Of a stretch of 64,000 nt of DNA, positions 53,665 through 62,251 are shown piece by piece. The stretch is taken from assembly GCF_037154085.1 (NCBI RefSeq), contig NZ_JBANRM010000003.1:186001-250000 (forward strand). The letters run 5' to 3'. This stretch comes from Andeanibacterium fulvum. Its GTDB lineage: Bacteria; Pseudomonadota; Alphaproteobacteria; Sphingomonadales; Sphingomonadaceae. Below the pieces are notes generated by a model, which was not told where the DNA came from, did no database searches, and worked only from the letters and a program-made list of their open reading frames with translations. Both the position numbers and the translations under genes were made by a program. Within the stretch, counting starts at the first letter, position 1. Every line of letters starts with the position of its first letter.

Positions 53665-54273
53665 TCAAAGCAAGCGAGGCTGCTCTGCGCCGACAACAGC
53701 CTCCAGCGCGTCGCGCCAGATCGAGAGCGTGGCAGGCTGCTTTCGCTCCAGGCTTATCCGGTCGATCGCGGCGACAAGTCTCTCGATCCCGGCAAAGCTG
53801 CGCTCGGCCCGGGGCACCAGATATGTGGTGGCTCCCTCGCCCAGAACAAGTCCGCGCTGTTCGGCATGGGCCAGGATCAGCGCGGCGGCCATGTCGTCAT
53901 CCGGCTGGTCGAGTTCGAGATGGAGCGCCGCACCCAGGCGGGATCGCAGGTCCGGCAGGGCGATTTCCCAGCCCTCTTGCCCGGCAATCAGCAGCAGCGG
54001 CGTGCCGCTTTCCTGCGCCCGGTTCCAGCGATGGAACAGCTCGGTTTCGTCTATCCGGTCCGCATCGTCCACCGCCTCTCCGCTCTGTTCGGCGAACCAC
54101 CGCGCGATGAGCGATTTGCCCGAGCGCGGTGGCCCGGTAAGGATGGCAGTGCGAAACGGCCAGTTCTGCGGGGCCGCAAGCGCATCGAAGACCGGTGCAT
54201 TGGCATTGCCGACGACGATCCGTGCGGGGCCCGCTCCCGGCCCGCCGCGCAAGGGCAGAGCAATCTGGCTCAT
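53665..54273 (-). CDS. hdaA: HdaA-like DnaA-inactivating ATPase
   Basis: A 202-residue AAA+ protein similar to the central part of DnaA: Walker A GPPRSGKS (47-54), a degenerate Walker B VDDADRID (68-75), and an arginine-finger region RSFAGIERLVAAIDRIS. In alphaproteobacteria HdaA (the Hda homologue) stimulates DnaA ATP hydrolysis with the sliding clamp to limit re-initiation. Follows the exported protein gene by three bases, so it is transcribed with it; cysE lies just downstream. Confidence 0.88.
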   Translation of the reverse strand: MSQIALPLRGGPGAGPARIVVGNANAPVFDALAAPQNWPFRTAILTGPPRSGKSLIARWFAEQSGEAVDDADRIDETELFHRWNRAQESGTPLLLIAGQEGWEIALPDLRSRLGAALHLELDQPDDDMAAALILAHAEQRGLVLGEGATTYLVPRAERSFAGIERLVAAIDRISLERKQPATLSIWRDALEAVVGAEQPRLL

Positions 54274-54276
54274 GGC

Positions 54277-55563
54277 TTAGCGGCTGATGCTCAGCGAATT
54301 GCCGCCCTGGCTTACATTCCAGCCCCGCGCACGCAGGGCTGCCGCCAGTGCGGCCAGATCGCCGCCATAGCTTACACGCATCACGGAAATGCCGCCGATC
54401 GCCATGCTGCTGGTTGCCGCGCCGCGCACGCCGGGCGTGCCGCGCACCGAAGCGAGGCCGGAATCGACCGCTGCCGCATTGGGAGTGGTGAACTGGACCA
54501 CGAAGCTGTTGACCGTCTGCGCGGCAGGCACGGGCGTGGGCGCCACTTCGCCGGGCAAGGTCTCTCCCACCGCTGCCGCGGCCGCCGCAGCCGCTGCTGC
54601 CGCCTCGGCGCTCTGCGCATCCCGCTCCGCCGCGATCAGGGCGGCCACCGTGGGGTCCAGCGTCAGGCGGTCGGTCCGCAGGCTCGGGTCGGGGCGAAGC
54701 TGCCCGGCATTGAGCGCGGCGGTGTATATCTGGTCGAAACGGACGATGGCTTTGTTCAGCATCGCCGGAACTTCATCCTCATTCTTCGCGGTGAGAGTGA
54801 AGGTCTGCAGGAACTTGTCGTCGGGGCCATAGCGGGCCGTGAAAGTGCCCTTCACCGGGCCGCCGGGCCATTGCCGCTCAAGCTGGGCGACCGGCACGAT
54901 CACGTCGGCCGCGCCGAATGCATCGAGCACGTTGCGCCACCAGCTGCGGCTGCGGCGGCTGATCTGCCCGTAATTCACCAGCAGCGAATCGCCCCCCGCG
55001 CCGGACGGGCGGACGTAATCGATCGCGCTGCGTCCGGCCTGATATTCGGCCCAGGCCCGCTGCCAGGGATTGCGCACTTCGTAGACGGTGTAAGTACCGC
55101 CAGAGCGGAGCACGGGAATCGTCAGCATCGGTGCGGAGCGCACCTGCGGCCCGCCCTGCCCGCTGAGCAGCGATCCCGCCTTGGTCCGGTCGAACACCAC
55201 GCCCAGCTTGGCGATATAACGACGCGGGCCGATCTGCTCGCTCTCGATCACGATGGCCGACACCATCGAATCGATGTCGGAATCGCTCATCTTCGGCCCG
55301 CCGAGCTTTTCCCAGGCCTTGCGTTCGGCCTGCAGCCAACCGTTGCGGCGCGCGTCGTCGGCGTTCTTGCCGGTGGCGTCCACCTCGATTCCGCCGATGG
55401 AAATATCGGTGCTGCTGGCCACCGGTGCGATGCCGCGATCCCCGGAAACCTGCGCGATCAGCGCGGTTCCGGCGGCAATCGCCAGGCCGCACGCTCCCAG
55501 CGCCGCAATCCAGTGTGCCGGGCGGTCCATCTTGGGACGAAAGGTTGCTGCAAAAGTGGTCAT
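54277..55563 (-). CDS. exported protein of unknown function upstream of hdaA
   Basis: A 428-residue protein with an uncleaved or signal-like helix (WIAALGACGLAIAAGTALIA, residues 18-37), a beta-rich body (GIEVDATGKNADDARRNGWLQAERKAWEKL) and an Ala-rich coiled linker (about 320-345). The C-terminal about 75 residues resemble an HMA-like ferredoxin fold. The position between purM (divergent) and hdaA matches where DUF2066-type proteins sit in other proteobacteria, and the DARRxxL motif is compatible. I do not assign a function. The ATG at 55563 lacks a clear ribosome site. Confidence 0.6.
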   Translation of the reverse strand: MTTFAATFRPKMDRPAHWIAALGACGLAIAAGTALIAQVSGDRGIAPVASSTDISIGGIEVDATGKNADDARRNGWLQAERKAWEKLGGPKMSDSDIDSMVSAIVIESEQIGPRRYIAKLGVVFDRTKAGSLLSGQGGPQVRSAPMLTIPVLRSGGTYTVYEVRNPWQRAWAEYQAGRSAIDYVRPSGAGGDSLLVNYGQISRRSRSWWRNVLDAFGAADVIVPVAQLERQWPGGPVKGTFTARYGPDDKFLQTFTLTAKNEDEVPAMLNKAIVRFDQIYTAALNAGQLRPDPSLRTDRLTLDPTVAALIAAERDAQSAEAAAAAAAAAAAVGETLPGEVAPTPVPAAQTVNSFVVQFTTPNAAAVDSGLASVRGTPGVRGAATSSMAIGGISVMRVSYGGDLAALAAALRARGWNVSQGGNSLSISR

Positions 55564-55635
55564 TGGTGGAAACCGCGCGCCTTTTGCCCAAAGGGACATG
55601 GAAATCCAAGCGCGAATGCGCCAAAGGCCTTTTCC

Positions 55636-56733
55636 ATGACGTCCAACACGCCTTCTTACACATACGAACAGGCCGGGGTCTCGATCGACGCCGGCAATGC
55701 GCTGGTCAAGGCCATCGGCCCGCTGGTCAAGGCCACGGCCCGGCCCGGCGCGGATTCCGAACTCGGCGGCTTCGGCGGATTCTTCGATCCGCGCGCTGCG
55801 GGATACAAGGATCCGCTGCTGGTTGCCGGCAATGACGGCGTAGGCACCAAGGTTAAGCTGGCCATCGACCATGACCGGCACGACACGATCGGGATCGATC
55901 TGGTCGCCATGTGTGTGAACGATCTGATCGTTCAGGGCGCAGAGCCTTTGTTCTTTCTCGACTATTTCGCCACCGGGCATCTGGATACGGGCGTGGCCGA
56001 GCGGGTGATCGCCGGGATCGCCGAAGGCTGCCGCATGGCGCGCTGCGCGCTGATCGGCGGCGAAACGGCGGAAATGCCGGGCATGTATGCCGATGGCGAA
56101 TATGACCTCGCAGGCTTCTGCGTCGGCGCGGTGGAGCGCGGCGAACAGCTGACGGGCGACAAGGTCGCACCGGGGCAGGTGCTGCTGGGCCTCGCCAGTT
56201 CGGGCGTCCATTCCAACGGCTATTCGCTGGTGCGCCGCCTTGCCGCAGACAAGTTCTGGGCCCTGTCCGAACCGGCACCGTTCGATTCTTCGCGCCTGCT
56301 GATCGATTATCTGGTCGAGCCTACCCGCATCTATGTGCAGAGCCTGCTGCCCACGATCCGTGGCGGCAAGATCGCCGCCCTGGCCCATATCACCGGCGGC
56401 GGCCTGCTGGAAAACGTCCCCCGCGTGTTGCCCAAGGGTGCCCATGCGGTGATCGACGCCGGGAGCTGGGACCAGCCCCCGCTGATGGGCTTCCTCCAGA
56501 GCGAGGGCAATATCGTGCCGGGCGAAATGGCCCGCACATTCAATTGCGGCATCGGCATGGTGCTGGCGGTGGACGAAGCGCAGGTGGCTGACGTGATCGC
56601 CGATCTGGAAGCGCGCGGGGAAACCGTGTTCCGCATCGGCTCCATCGAAGCGGGCGAGCGCGGCTGCACCGTGCGCGGCGCGGCCGGCATCTGGGGTTCG
56701 GCGGATGCATGGGAAGCCAGCCATCTGGCGTGA
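55636..56733 (+). CDS. purM: phosphoribosylformylglycinamidine cyclo-ligase
   Basis: A 365-residue AIR synthetase of purine synthesis. YEQAGVSIDAGNALV at the start, GFGGFFDP, GVGTKVKLA, GIDLVAMCVNDLIVQGAEPLFFLDYFATG and ALIGGETAEMPGMY are the family blocks, as is SSGVHSNGYSLVR. The ATG at 55636 is 72 bases from the divergent exported-protein gene. Followed by purN after about 146 bases. Confidence 0.98.
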   Translation: MTSNTPSYTYEQAGVSIDAGNALVKAIGPLVKATARPGADSELGGFGGFFDPRAAGYKDPLLVAGNDGVGTKVKLAIDHDRHDTIGIDLVAMCVNDLIVQGAEPLFFLDYFATGHLDTGVAERVIAGIAEGCRMARCALIGGETAEMPGMYADGEYDLAGFCVGAVERGEQLTGDKVAPGQVLLGLASSGVHSNGYSLVRRLAADKFWALSEPAPFDSSRLLIDYLVEPTRIYVQSLLPTIRGGKIAALAHITGGGLLENVPRVLPKGAHAVIDAGSWDQPPLMGFLQSEGNIVPGEMARTFNCGIGMVLAVDEAQVADVIADLEARGETVFRIGSIEAGERGCTVRGAAGIWGSADAWEASHLA

Positions 56734-56879
56734 GGTGGGGCGGCCCGATGCCGCCTCAGGTCCCCATGCGTATAAATCCCGTGCTTGTGCGAACGGGCAA
56801 CCTGCCGCAAAGTCGCTCCGCACAGGGAGGGCAACGATATGCTGCAAAGCGATCGACCCGGCATTATGAGGCACGTGCG

Positions 56880-57830
56880 ATGACACGGGCCCGGGTCGCG
56901 ATCCTGATTTCCGGCAGCGGCACCAACATGGCCGCGCTGCTGTATGCCAGCCGTATGGAAGATGCGGCCTATGAGGTCGTGCTCGTCGCCAGCAACGATC
57001 CGGAGGCAGGCGGCCTCAAGCTGGCCGAGGCAGAAGGAATCCCGACTTTCTCCCTGTCGCACAAGGGCATGGATCGCAAAACTCACGAAAATTCGATGGA
57101 TGCAGCGATCCGCGCATCCGGCGCCACTCATGTTGCGCTGGCCGGTTATATGCGCGTGCTGGGCGCGGATTTCGTGCGTCGCTGGGAAGGCCGGATGCTC
57201 AACATCCACCCTTCCTTCCTGCCGAAATACAAGGGCCTGCACACCCATGCCCGCGCGCTGGAAGCGGGCGACAGCCATGCAGGCGCCTCGGTCCATCTCG
57301 TCACGGCCGAACTCGATGCGGGCGAAATTCTGGGCCAGGCCAAGGTCGCGATCCTGCCCGGCGACACCGAAGATTCGCTGGCAAAGCGTGTGCTGATTGC
57401 CGAACATCAGCTCTATTCGCGCGTGCTCAACGCCTATGTCGGGCGCGACATCGATCCGGAATGGCTTGCCGGCCAGGTGCGGGCACGCGCCCTTGCCCTG
57501 CCCGATGCGGATGAAGTGCTATCCCACGGCATGCCCTGTTTCGGTATCGTGGGCGGCAAGAAATTCGCTTATGTCTCGATGAACCACCATGGCGATGGAA
57601 AGACGGCCCTGCTGGTGAAGATCAGCGGCGCCGAGGAGCAGGCCATGCTGATCGAGCATGACGAGAACCGTTATTACCGCCCGGCCTATTTCGGCGATGG
57701 CTGGATCGGCATGAGGCTGGATCTGGGCGATACCGATTGGGACGAAGTGGCCGAGCGGCTGGCGGCAAGCTGGCATTCGGTAGCGCCGAAGAAGCTCTCC
57801 GGCCTGATAAACGCGGCGGCGGAGTTCTAG
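56880..57830 (+). CDS. purN: phosphoribosylglycinamide formyltransferase fused to a YjbR/MmcQ-like domain
   Basis: A 316-residue protein. Residues 1-195 are a complete PurN: ILISGSGTNM (8-17), catalytic N108-I-H110-PS and D146 in AELDAGEILGQ, converting GAR to fGAR with 10-formyl-THF. Residues about 200-316 (EVLSHGMPCFGIVGGKKFAYVSMNHHG; RYYRPAYFGDGWIGMRLD) look like a YjbR/MmcQ (CyaY-like fold) domain, usually a separate small DNA-binding-like protein. There is one unbroken frame, so this is a true fusion. ATG at 56880 follows a short purM spacer. Confidence 0.9.
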   Translation: MTRARVAILISGSGTNMAALLYASRMEDAAYEVVLVASNDPEAGGLKLAEAEGIPTFSLSHKGMDRKTHENSMDAAIRASGATHVALAGYMRVLGADFVRRWEGRMLNIHPSFLPKYKGLHTHARALEAGDSHAGASVHLVTAELDAGEILGQAKVAILPGDTEDSLAKRVLIAEHQLYSRVLNAYVGRDIDPEWLAGQVRARALALPDADEVLSHGMPCFGIVGGKKFAYVSMNHHGDGKTALLVKISGAEEQAMLIEHDENRYYRPAYFGDGWIGMRLDLGDTDWDEVAERLAASWHSVAPKKLSGLINAAAEF

Positions 57831-57834
57831 GCCC

Positions 57835-59031
57835 ATGGCGCGCTGCCCTCGCCTCCACCCGCTGGCCCGCGCACCGCTGATCGACCGGATCAACGAGTGG
57901 CTGGACAGCGCATGGCGCAAGGGCATGCTCTCCCGCCCGCCGCTCGACCCCGAGGCCCTGTGGCGCAAGGCCTATGGATCGGTGCGCGGCGGCAGCGAAA
58001 CTGGCGGCCGCTGCGAGGAAGATGCGGCCGATTTCCGCCTGCGACTGGAAGTCCTCACCGAAGCTCTGGTGACAGAGGCGCGCCTCAACCCGCTGGGCGA
58101 GGCAGTCGCCCATGGCCAGCTGGTGCGCGTGTTGTGCCAGCGCTTGCGGCTGGGCCGGTTGTGGGAACGCAATCCGCGCCTTGCCCGCACGAAGCTCGCC
58201 CCGCCCATCCTGGTCATTGGCCAGATGCGGGCGGGCACAACCCGTATTCATCGCCTGCTCGCCGCCGATCCTGCGCACTCCAGCACCCGCTTTTGCGATA
58301 GCTGGAACCCGGTGCCGGAAATGCCGGATTTTCGTGCGTTACGCTCCGCCTGCATGCTGCTTGGCGCCCGGCGGATCGACCCGTGGATCGATTCCATCCA
58401 TCCCTTCGGCGCGGGCCGAGCCGACGAGGAACTGGGCTGGCTGGCCAGCGCACTGAACCATTGCGCCTATGAGGCCCAGTGGCACGTCCCCAGCTTCACC
58501 CGGTTCAGCGAGGCCCGCGATCCCGCGCCGGTCTATCGCGAATTCGCGCGCATTCTGGCCACCGATGCGGCTCGGCACGGCAATGCCCGCCGCCCACGCG
58601 TGATGAAGGTGCCGCAATTCGCGGAAGACCTGCCCGCCCTGTTCGCCCAATTCCCCAACGCCCGCGCCATCGTGACTCACCGCGCGGCGCGCGATGTGGC
58701 GCGCAGTGCGGTGTCGCTGGTGGCAAACCAGATGACGATCCAGTCCGACGCGGTCGAACTGGGCTGGATCGAGCAGGAATGGCAGCGCAAGATCGCCCTG
58801 CGCGAACAGCGCGTCGAGACTGGCCTGGCGGACTTCAGGGGCCCGCTGGCCCGCGTGGACTTCCACGCCTTCGAACTCGACTGGGAAATGGCGATGGCGT
58901 CCATCTACCGTAGGCTGGAGCTTGACCTGTCGGACCGCGCCATTGCCGCCATGCACCGCGAACAGCGCCGCGCGGGTGCATCGCCCCATATCCGCCACGC
59001 AGAGGACATGCGGGCCTTCCAGTCCGCCTGA
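57835..59031 (+). CDS. sulfotransferase family protein
   Basis: A 398-residue cytosolic-type sulfotransferase. 5'-PSB loop GQMRAGTTRIHRLLAADP (129 onward) and 3'-PB FPNARAIVTHRAARDVARSAVSLVAN bind PAPS. N- and C-terminal regions are of the large bacterial Sulfotransfer_3 type. The acceptor is unknown. It starts four bases after purN, so it shares its transcript, and ends at a bidirectional hairpin. Confidence 0.85.
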   Translation: MARCPRLHPLARAPLIDRINEWLDSAWRKGMLSRPPLDPEALWRKAYGSVRGGSETGGRCEEDAADFRLRLEVLTEALVTEARLNPLGEAVAHGQLVRVLCQRLRLGRLWERNPRLARTKLAPPILVIGQMRAGTTRIHRLLAADPAHSSTRFCDSWNPVPEMPDFRALRSACMLLGARRIDPWIDSIHPFGAGRADEELGWLASALNHCAYEAQWHVPSFTRFSEARDPAPVYREFARILATDAARHGNARRPRVMKVPQFAEDLPALFAQFPNARAIVTHRAARDVARSAVSLVANQMTIQSDAVELGWIEQEWQRKIALREQRVETGLADFRGPLARVDFHAFELDWEMAMASIYRRLELDLSDRAIAAMHREQRRAGASPHIRHAEDMRAFQSA

Positions 59032-59036
59032 TACGA

Positions 59037-59064
59037 AAAGGGCCGCCCAGACGGACGGCCCTTT
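59037..59064. terminator. bidirectional hairpin between sulfotransferase and ndk
   Basis: AAAGGGCCG (59037-59045) pairs with CGGCCCTTT (59056-59064). It lies between two convergent genes; U-tracts are short on both sides. Confidence 0.7.
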
Positions 59065-59087
59065 CGCAATTCGGTGAGGCGAATGCC

Positions 59088-59510
59088 TTAGCCGACGATT
59101 TCTTCCGGCTTGAAGAAGAAGGCGATTTCGATCGCCGCATTCTCATCCGAGTCCGAACCGTGGACCGAGTTGGCTTCGATCGATTCGGCCAGTTCCTTGC
59201 GGATGGTGCCGGGCTCGGCATTGGCGGGGTTGGTGGCGCCCATGATGTCGCGATTGCGCTTCACGGCGTCTTCGCCTTCCAGCACCTGCACCACGACCGG
59301 GCCGCTGATCATGAATTCGACCAGTTCGCCGAAGAAGGGGCGTTCCTTGTGGACGGCGTAGAAGCCTTCGGCCTGTTCGCGGCTCATGTGGATACGCTTG
59401 GAAGCGACGACGCGCAGGCCGGCTTCTTCCAGCATCTTGGTGACGGCGCCGGTCAGGTTACGACGGGTCGCGTCGGGCTTGATGATCGAAAAGGTGCGGG
59501 TAACCGCCAT
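59088..59510 (-). CDS. ndk: nucleoside diphosphate kinase
   Basis: A 140-residue enzyme exchanging the gamma-phosphate between NTPs and NDPs. TFSIIKPDATRR at the start, catalytic His in SIEANSVHGSDSDENA (about 117), and KERPFFGELVEFM. Full length, monocistronic, ending at the shared hairpin. Confidence 0.98.
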   Translation of the reverse strand: MAVTRTFSIIKPDATRRNLTGAVTKMLEEAGLRVVASKRIHMSREQAEGFYAVHKERPFFGELVEFMISGPVVVQVLEGEDAVKRNRDIMGATNPANAEPGTIRKELAESIEANSVHGSDSDENAAIEIAFFFKPEEIVG

Positions 59511-59634
59511 GAGACTGTTCCTTATGCGAGTTCCGAGGCGCCGCGCGCCATGTATGGGATAGCGCGCGGGCCCCTAGCGCCCCCGGCTCGCCGGGGCAAG
59601 TACAAGCGACGTCTCTCCCTCTTGCGAGAACTCC

Positions 59635-60135
59635 TTATTTCGTCTTCTCGCGGTTCAGACCGAGACTGACGGTGGTCTTGCCATCCTCGCCGGGCGAGAC
59701 ATGGACCGAGAAATTCAGCCCGTCTTTCGACTGCCCGCCGACGATCCGAACCTTGTCCATCGACATTTCGGAACTGATCTCCACGCCTGCCGCCTCGGCC
59801 TGCTTGCGATAGAAGGCTACAACCTGATCGGGACTAGCGCTGGTATTCATGATGAGATTGACGCTGGAGCCGGTGTCGCCGCTCATCTTCGCGTTGGTGA
59901 CTACTTCCGCTGCGGGATAGACCGTGAAGCCGTTCGGCAAATCGACATCACCTGCGTTGGAGCCGGACTGGAAGTTGACCTCGCCATCCTTGGTCTTGAT
60001 CGTCATCGTGCCGCCGTCGCCTTCGGTATCGACAGTATATTCGGCCGTGCCGTCTTTGGTTTCGACCGTGCCCGATTTCTCGGACCCGCACGCAGCCAGC
60101 GCCAGTGCGCCGCACAGGATCACAAGTTTCCGCAT
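59635..60135 (-). CDS. hypothetical lipoprotein
   Basis: A 166-residue exported protein with the lipobox ALAAC (cleavage before C18) and a body rich in beta strands, Asp/Thr/Lys, with DGTAEYTVDTEGDGGTMTIKTKDGEVNF. A SPDQVVAFYRKQAEAAG-type helix follows. No family recognised. GAGAGGG precedes the ATG at 60135; an upstream extension was rejected. Confidence 0.75.
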   Translation of the reverse strand: MRKLVILCGALALAACGSEKSGTVETKDGTAEYTVDTEGDGGTMTIKTKDGEVNFQSGSNAGDVDLPNGFTVYPAAEVVTNAKMSGDTGSSVNLIMNTSASPDQVVAFYRKQAEAAGVEISSEMSMDKVRIVGGQSKDGLNFSVHVSPGEDGKTTVSLGLNREKTK

Positions 60136-60215
60136 TGCCCTCTCCCCTGTTTGAAAACAGGTGATTTGTCCGTGGAGCAGCACCGCAGGTCAACCCCTGC
60201 CCGCTCGGCTCGCCG

Positions 60216-60653
60216 CTAGGGTCCTTCGCGCCAGCGCCCGTTTTCGCGCTTCCAGAAACGGCGTTCCACCTCCTCGGCCGTGCCCAGGCTGCGCCAGGCG
60301 CCGCGCGCACCGTCGATCGCCTCGTCTCCGAACAGCAGGAAGGCACGGGAGAAGCCGGTGCCTTCATCCCGCCACAGCCCGTCGGCGAACATCACCATCC
60401 GCGCGCCGTTCACTGGCTCCGGGGCGGGAGCCAGCAGGATGGGCTGGCGTTCCGCATGGGCTTCCCCGGCAAAGCCGTGCGCGAGGAATTCCTCCCCCGC
60501 CTCAGCCCACAAGGCTGCCGAAACCGCGCGCAATTGTGCCTCTTCGCGCGAGACTACCAGCAGCTTCTCCCCCGCCTGGCGCACCTTGGCCGCCAGCAGC
60601 GGGATCGCCCGCTCGGCGGCTTCGGTGCCCAGTTGGTAGAAGTCGACCCGCAT
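60216..60653 (-). CDS. holC: DNA polymerase III chi subunit
   Basis: A 145-residue protein: MRVDFYQLGTE, ERAIPLLAAKVRQAGEKLLVV and ILLAPAPEPVNGARMVMFADG match HolC, which bridges the clamp loader psi subunit and SSB. Follows pepA by 16 bases on the same strand, the usual pepA-holC order. Confidence 0.94.
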   Translation of the reverse strand: MRVDFYQLGTEAAERAIPLLAAKVRQAGEKLLVVSREEAQLRAVSAALWAEAGEEFLAHGFAGEAHAERQPILLAPAPEPVNGARMVMFADGLWRDEGTGFSRAFLLFGDEAIDGARGAWRSLGTAEEVERRFWKRENGRWREGP

Positions 60654-60669
60654 GGCCCCGCGTCCGGGC

Positions 60670-62133
60670 TCAGCCTTCGATCACGTCGCGGATGTAGCGG
60701 TCGAGCAGGCGCACGCCATAGCCGGTCGCGCCCTTGTCCCAGGTGGCGCCGGGCTTGTCCGCCCAGGCCATGCCCGCAATATCGAGATGCGCCCAGGGTG
60801 TGCCGTTCTCGATATAGCGTTGCAGGAACTGCGCGGCCGTGATCGAGCCGCCGTAACGCGGGCCGACATTCTTCATATCGGCGATCGGGCTGTCGATCAG
60901 CTTGTCGTACGCAGGGCCCAGCGGCATCCGCCACAGCCTGTCGCCGCTGGCATCGCCCGCCGCAGTGAGATTGGCGGCCAGCGTATCGCTGTTGGAGAAC
61001 AGGCCCGCCTGTTCATGGCCGAGCGTGATGACCATCGCGCCGGTGAGAGTGGCAAGATCGACAATGGCGCTGGGGGCATGCTCGCGCTGAACCCAGGTCA
61101 GCACGTCGCACAGAACCAGCCGCCCTTCGGCGTCGGTATTGATGACTTCCACGGTCTGGCCCGACATGGAGGTCACCACATCGCCCGGACGCTGGGCATT
61201 GCCGTCGGGCATGTTCTCGACCAGGCCGACAACGCCGATCACATTGGCGGCTGCCTTGCGCTTGACGATGGCCAGCATGGCGCCAGCCACGGCGCCCGCG
61301 CCGCCCATGTCCCACTTCATTTCCTCCATGCCCGCCGCGGGCTTGATCGAAATGCCGCCAGTGTCGAAGGTGACGCCCTTGCCGACGAAGGCAACCGGCT
61401 TGTCGCCCGGCTTGCCGCCGTTCCACTTGATCGCCAGCAGGCGCGGCTTGCGGGCCGAACCCTGCGCCACGCCCAGCAATGCGCCCATGCCCAGTGCGGC
61501 CATCTGGGTTTCATCGAGCACGGTCAGTTCCGCCCCGGTGCCCGCGAAACGGGCCTGGCAACGCTCCACGAAGCTTTCGGGATAGATGATGTTGGCAGGC
61601 TCGGTCACCAGTTCGCGCGTGAGTTCGACGCCTTCGGCAAGGGTCTGCAGCACAGCCCAGGCGGCCTCAGTCCCGTCCGGCGCGGCCGTGACCACAATCT
61701 CCGAAAGGCTGGCCTTCTGTTCGTCCTTCAGGCGGGTGCGATAGACATCGTGGCGCCAGCTGCGCAGGCGCAGGCCGAGCAGGACCAAAGCAGCCTGCGC
61801 GGCCGAGAGGCCCGAGCGCGAGAGATCGAGCGCCATCGCCGTCTCGCCGGAAGTGAGGAAACGCGTTGCGAGCGCGGCCCCGGCCTTCTCCAGCGCGGCG
61901 TCGCGATCCGCCGCACCGGCAGAGCCCGCACCAGCCAGCGCGACGCGAAGGACCACTCCGTCGCGCTCGACGAAGGTTTCGAAGGACTGGCCTGTTTTCC
62001 CGCTGAAACGCGCCGCCCGGGCGCCCTCTACCACCGATGCCTCAAGATCCGCGGGCAAGCCATCCTGATCGACCACCATGGCGCGCAGACGGGGAAGCAG
62101 GCTTTCGGGTGCAGTGGAGAATGTGAACTTCAT
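60670..62133 (-). CDS. pepA: leucyl aminopeptidase
   Basis: A 487-residue M17 zinc/manganese aminopeptidase. Signature VEVINTDAEGRLVL near residue 340; metal and catalytic motifs in VGKGVTFDTGGISIKPAAGMEEMKWDMGGA. Removes N-terminal residues from peptides. Divergent from lptD (about 118 bases), upstream of holC. Confidence 0.97.
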   Translation of the reverse strand: MKFTFSTAPESLLPRLRAMVVDQDGLPADLEASVVEGARAARFSGKTGQSFETFVERDGVVLRVALAGAGSAGAADRDAALEKAGAALATRFLTSGETAMALDLSRSGLSAAQAALVLLGLRLRSWRHDVYRTRLKDEQKASLSEIVVTAAPDGTEAAWAVLQTLAEGVELTRELVTEPANIIYPESFVERCQARFAGTGAELTVLDETQMAALGMGALLGVAQGSARKPRLLAIKWNGGKPGDKPVAFVGKGVTFDTGGISIKPAAGMEEMKWDMGGAGAVAGAMLAIVKRKAAANVIGVVGLVENMPDGNAQRPGDVVTSMSGQTVEVINTDAEGRLVLCDVLTWVQREHAPSAIVDLATLTGAMVITLGHEQAGLFSNSDTLAANLTAAGDASGDRLWRMPLGPAYDKLIDSPIADMKNVGPRYGGSITAAQFLQRYIENGTPWAHLDIAGMAWADKPGATWDKGATGYGVRLLDRYIRDVIEG

Positions 62134-62251
62134 GGAAACTCCGGGTATGGCGAAATGCGGCTCGGCTCAGTATGCGGCAAGGCGAAACACCCTTACGCCG
62201 CGCTTGATGCGTAGCGTTGCAGTTAAGACCCGCCAGTGCGATAGGCAAGTC

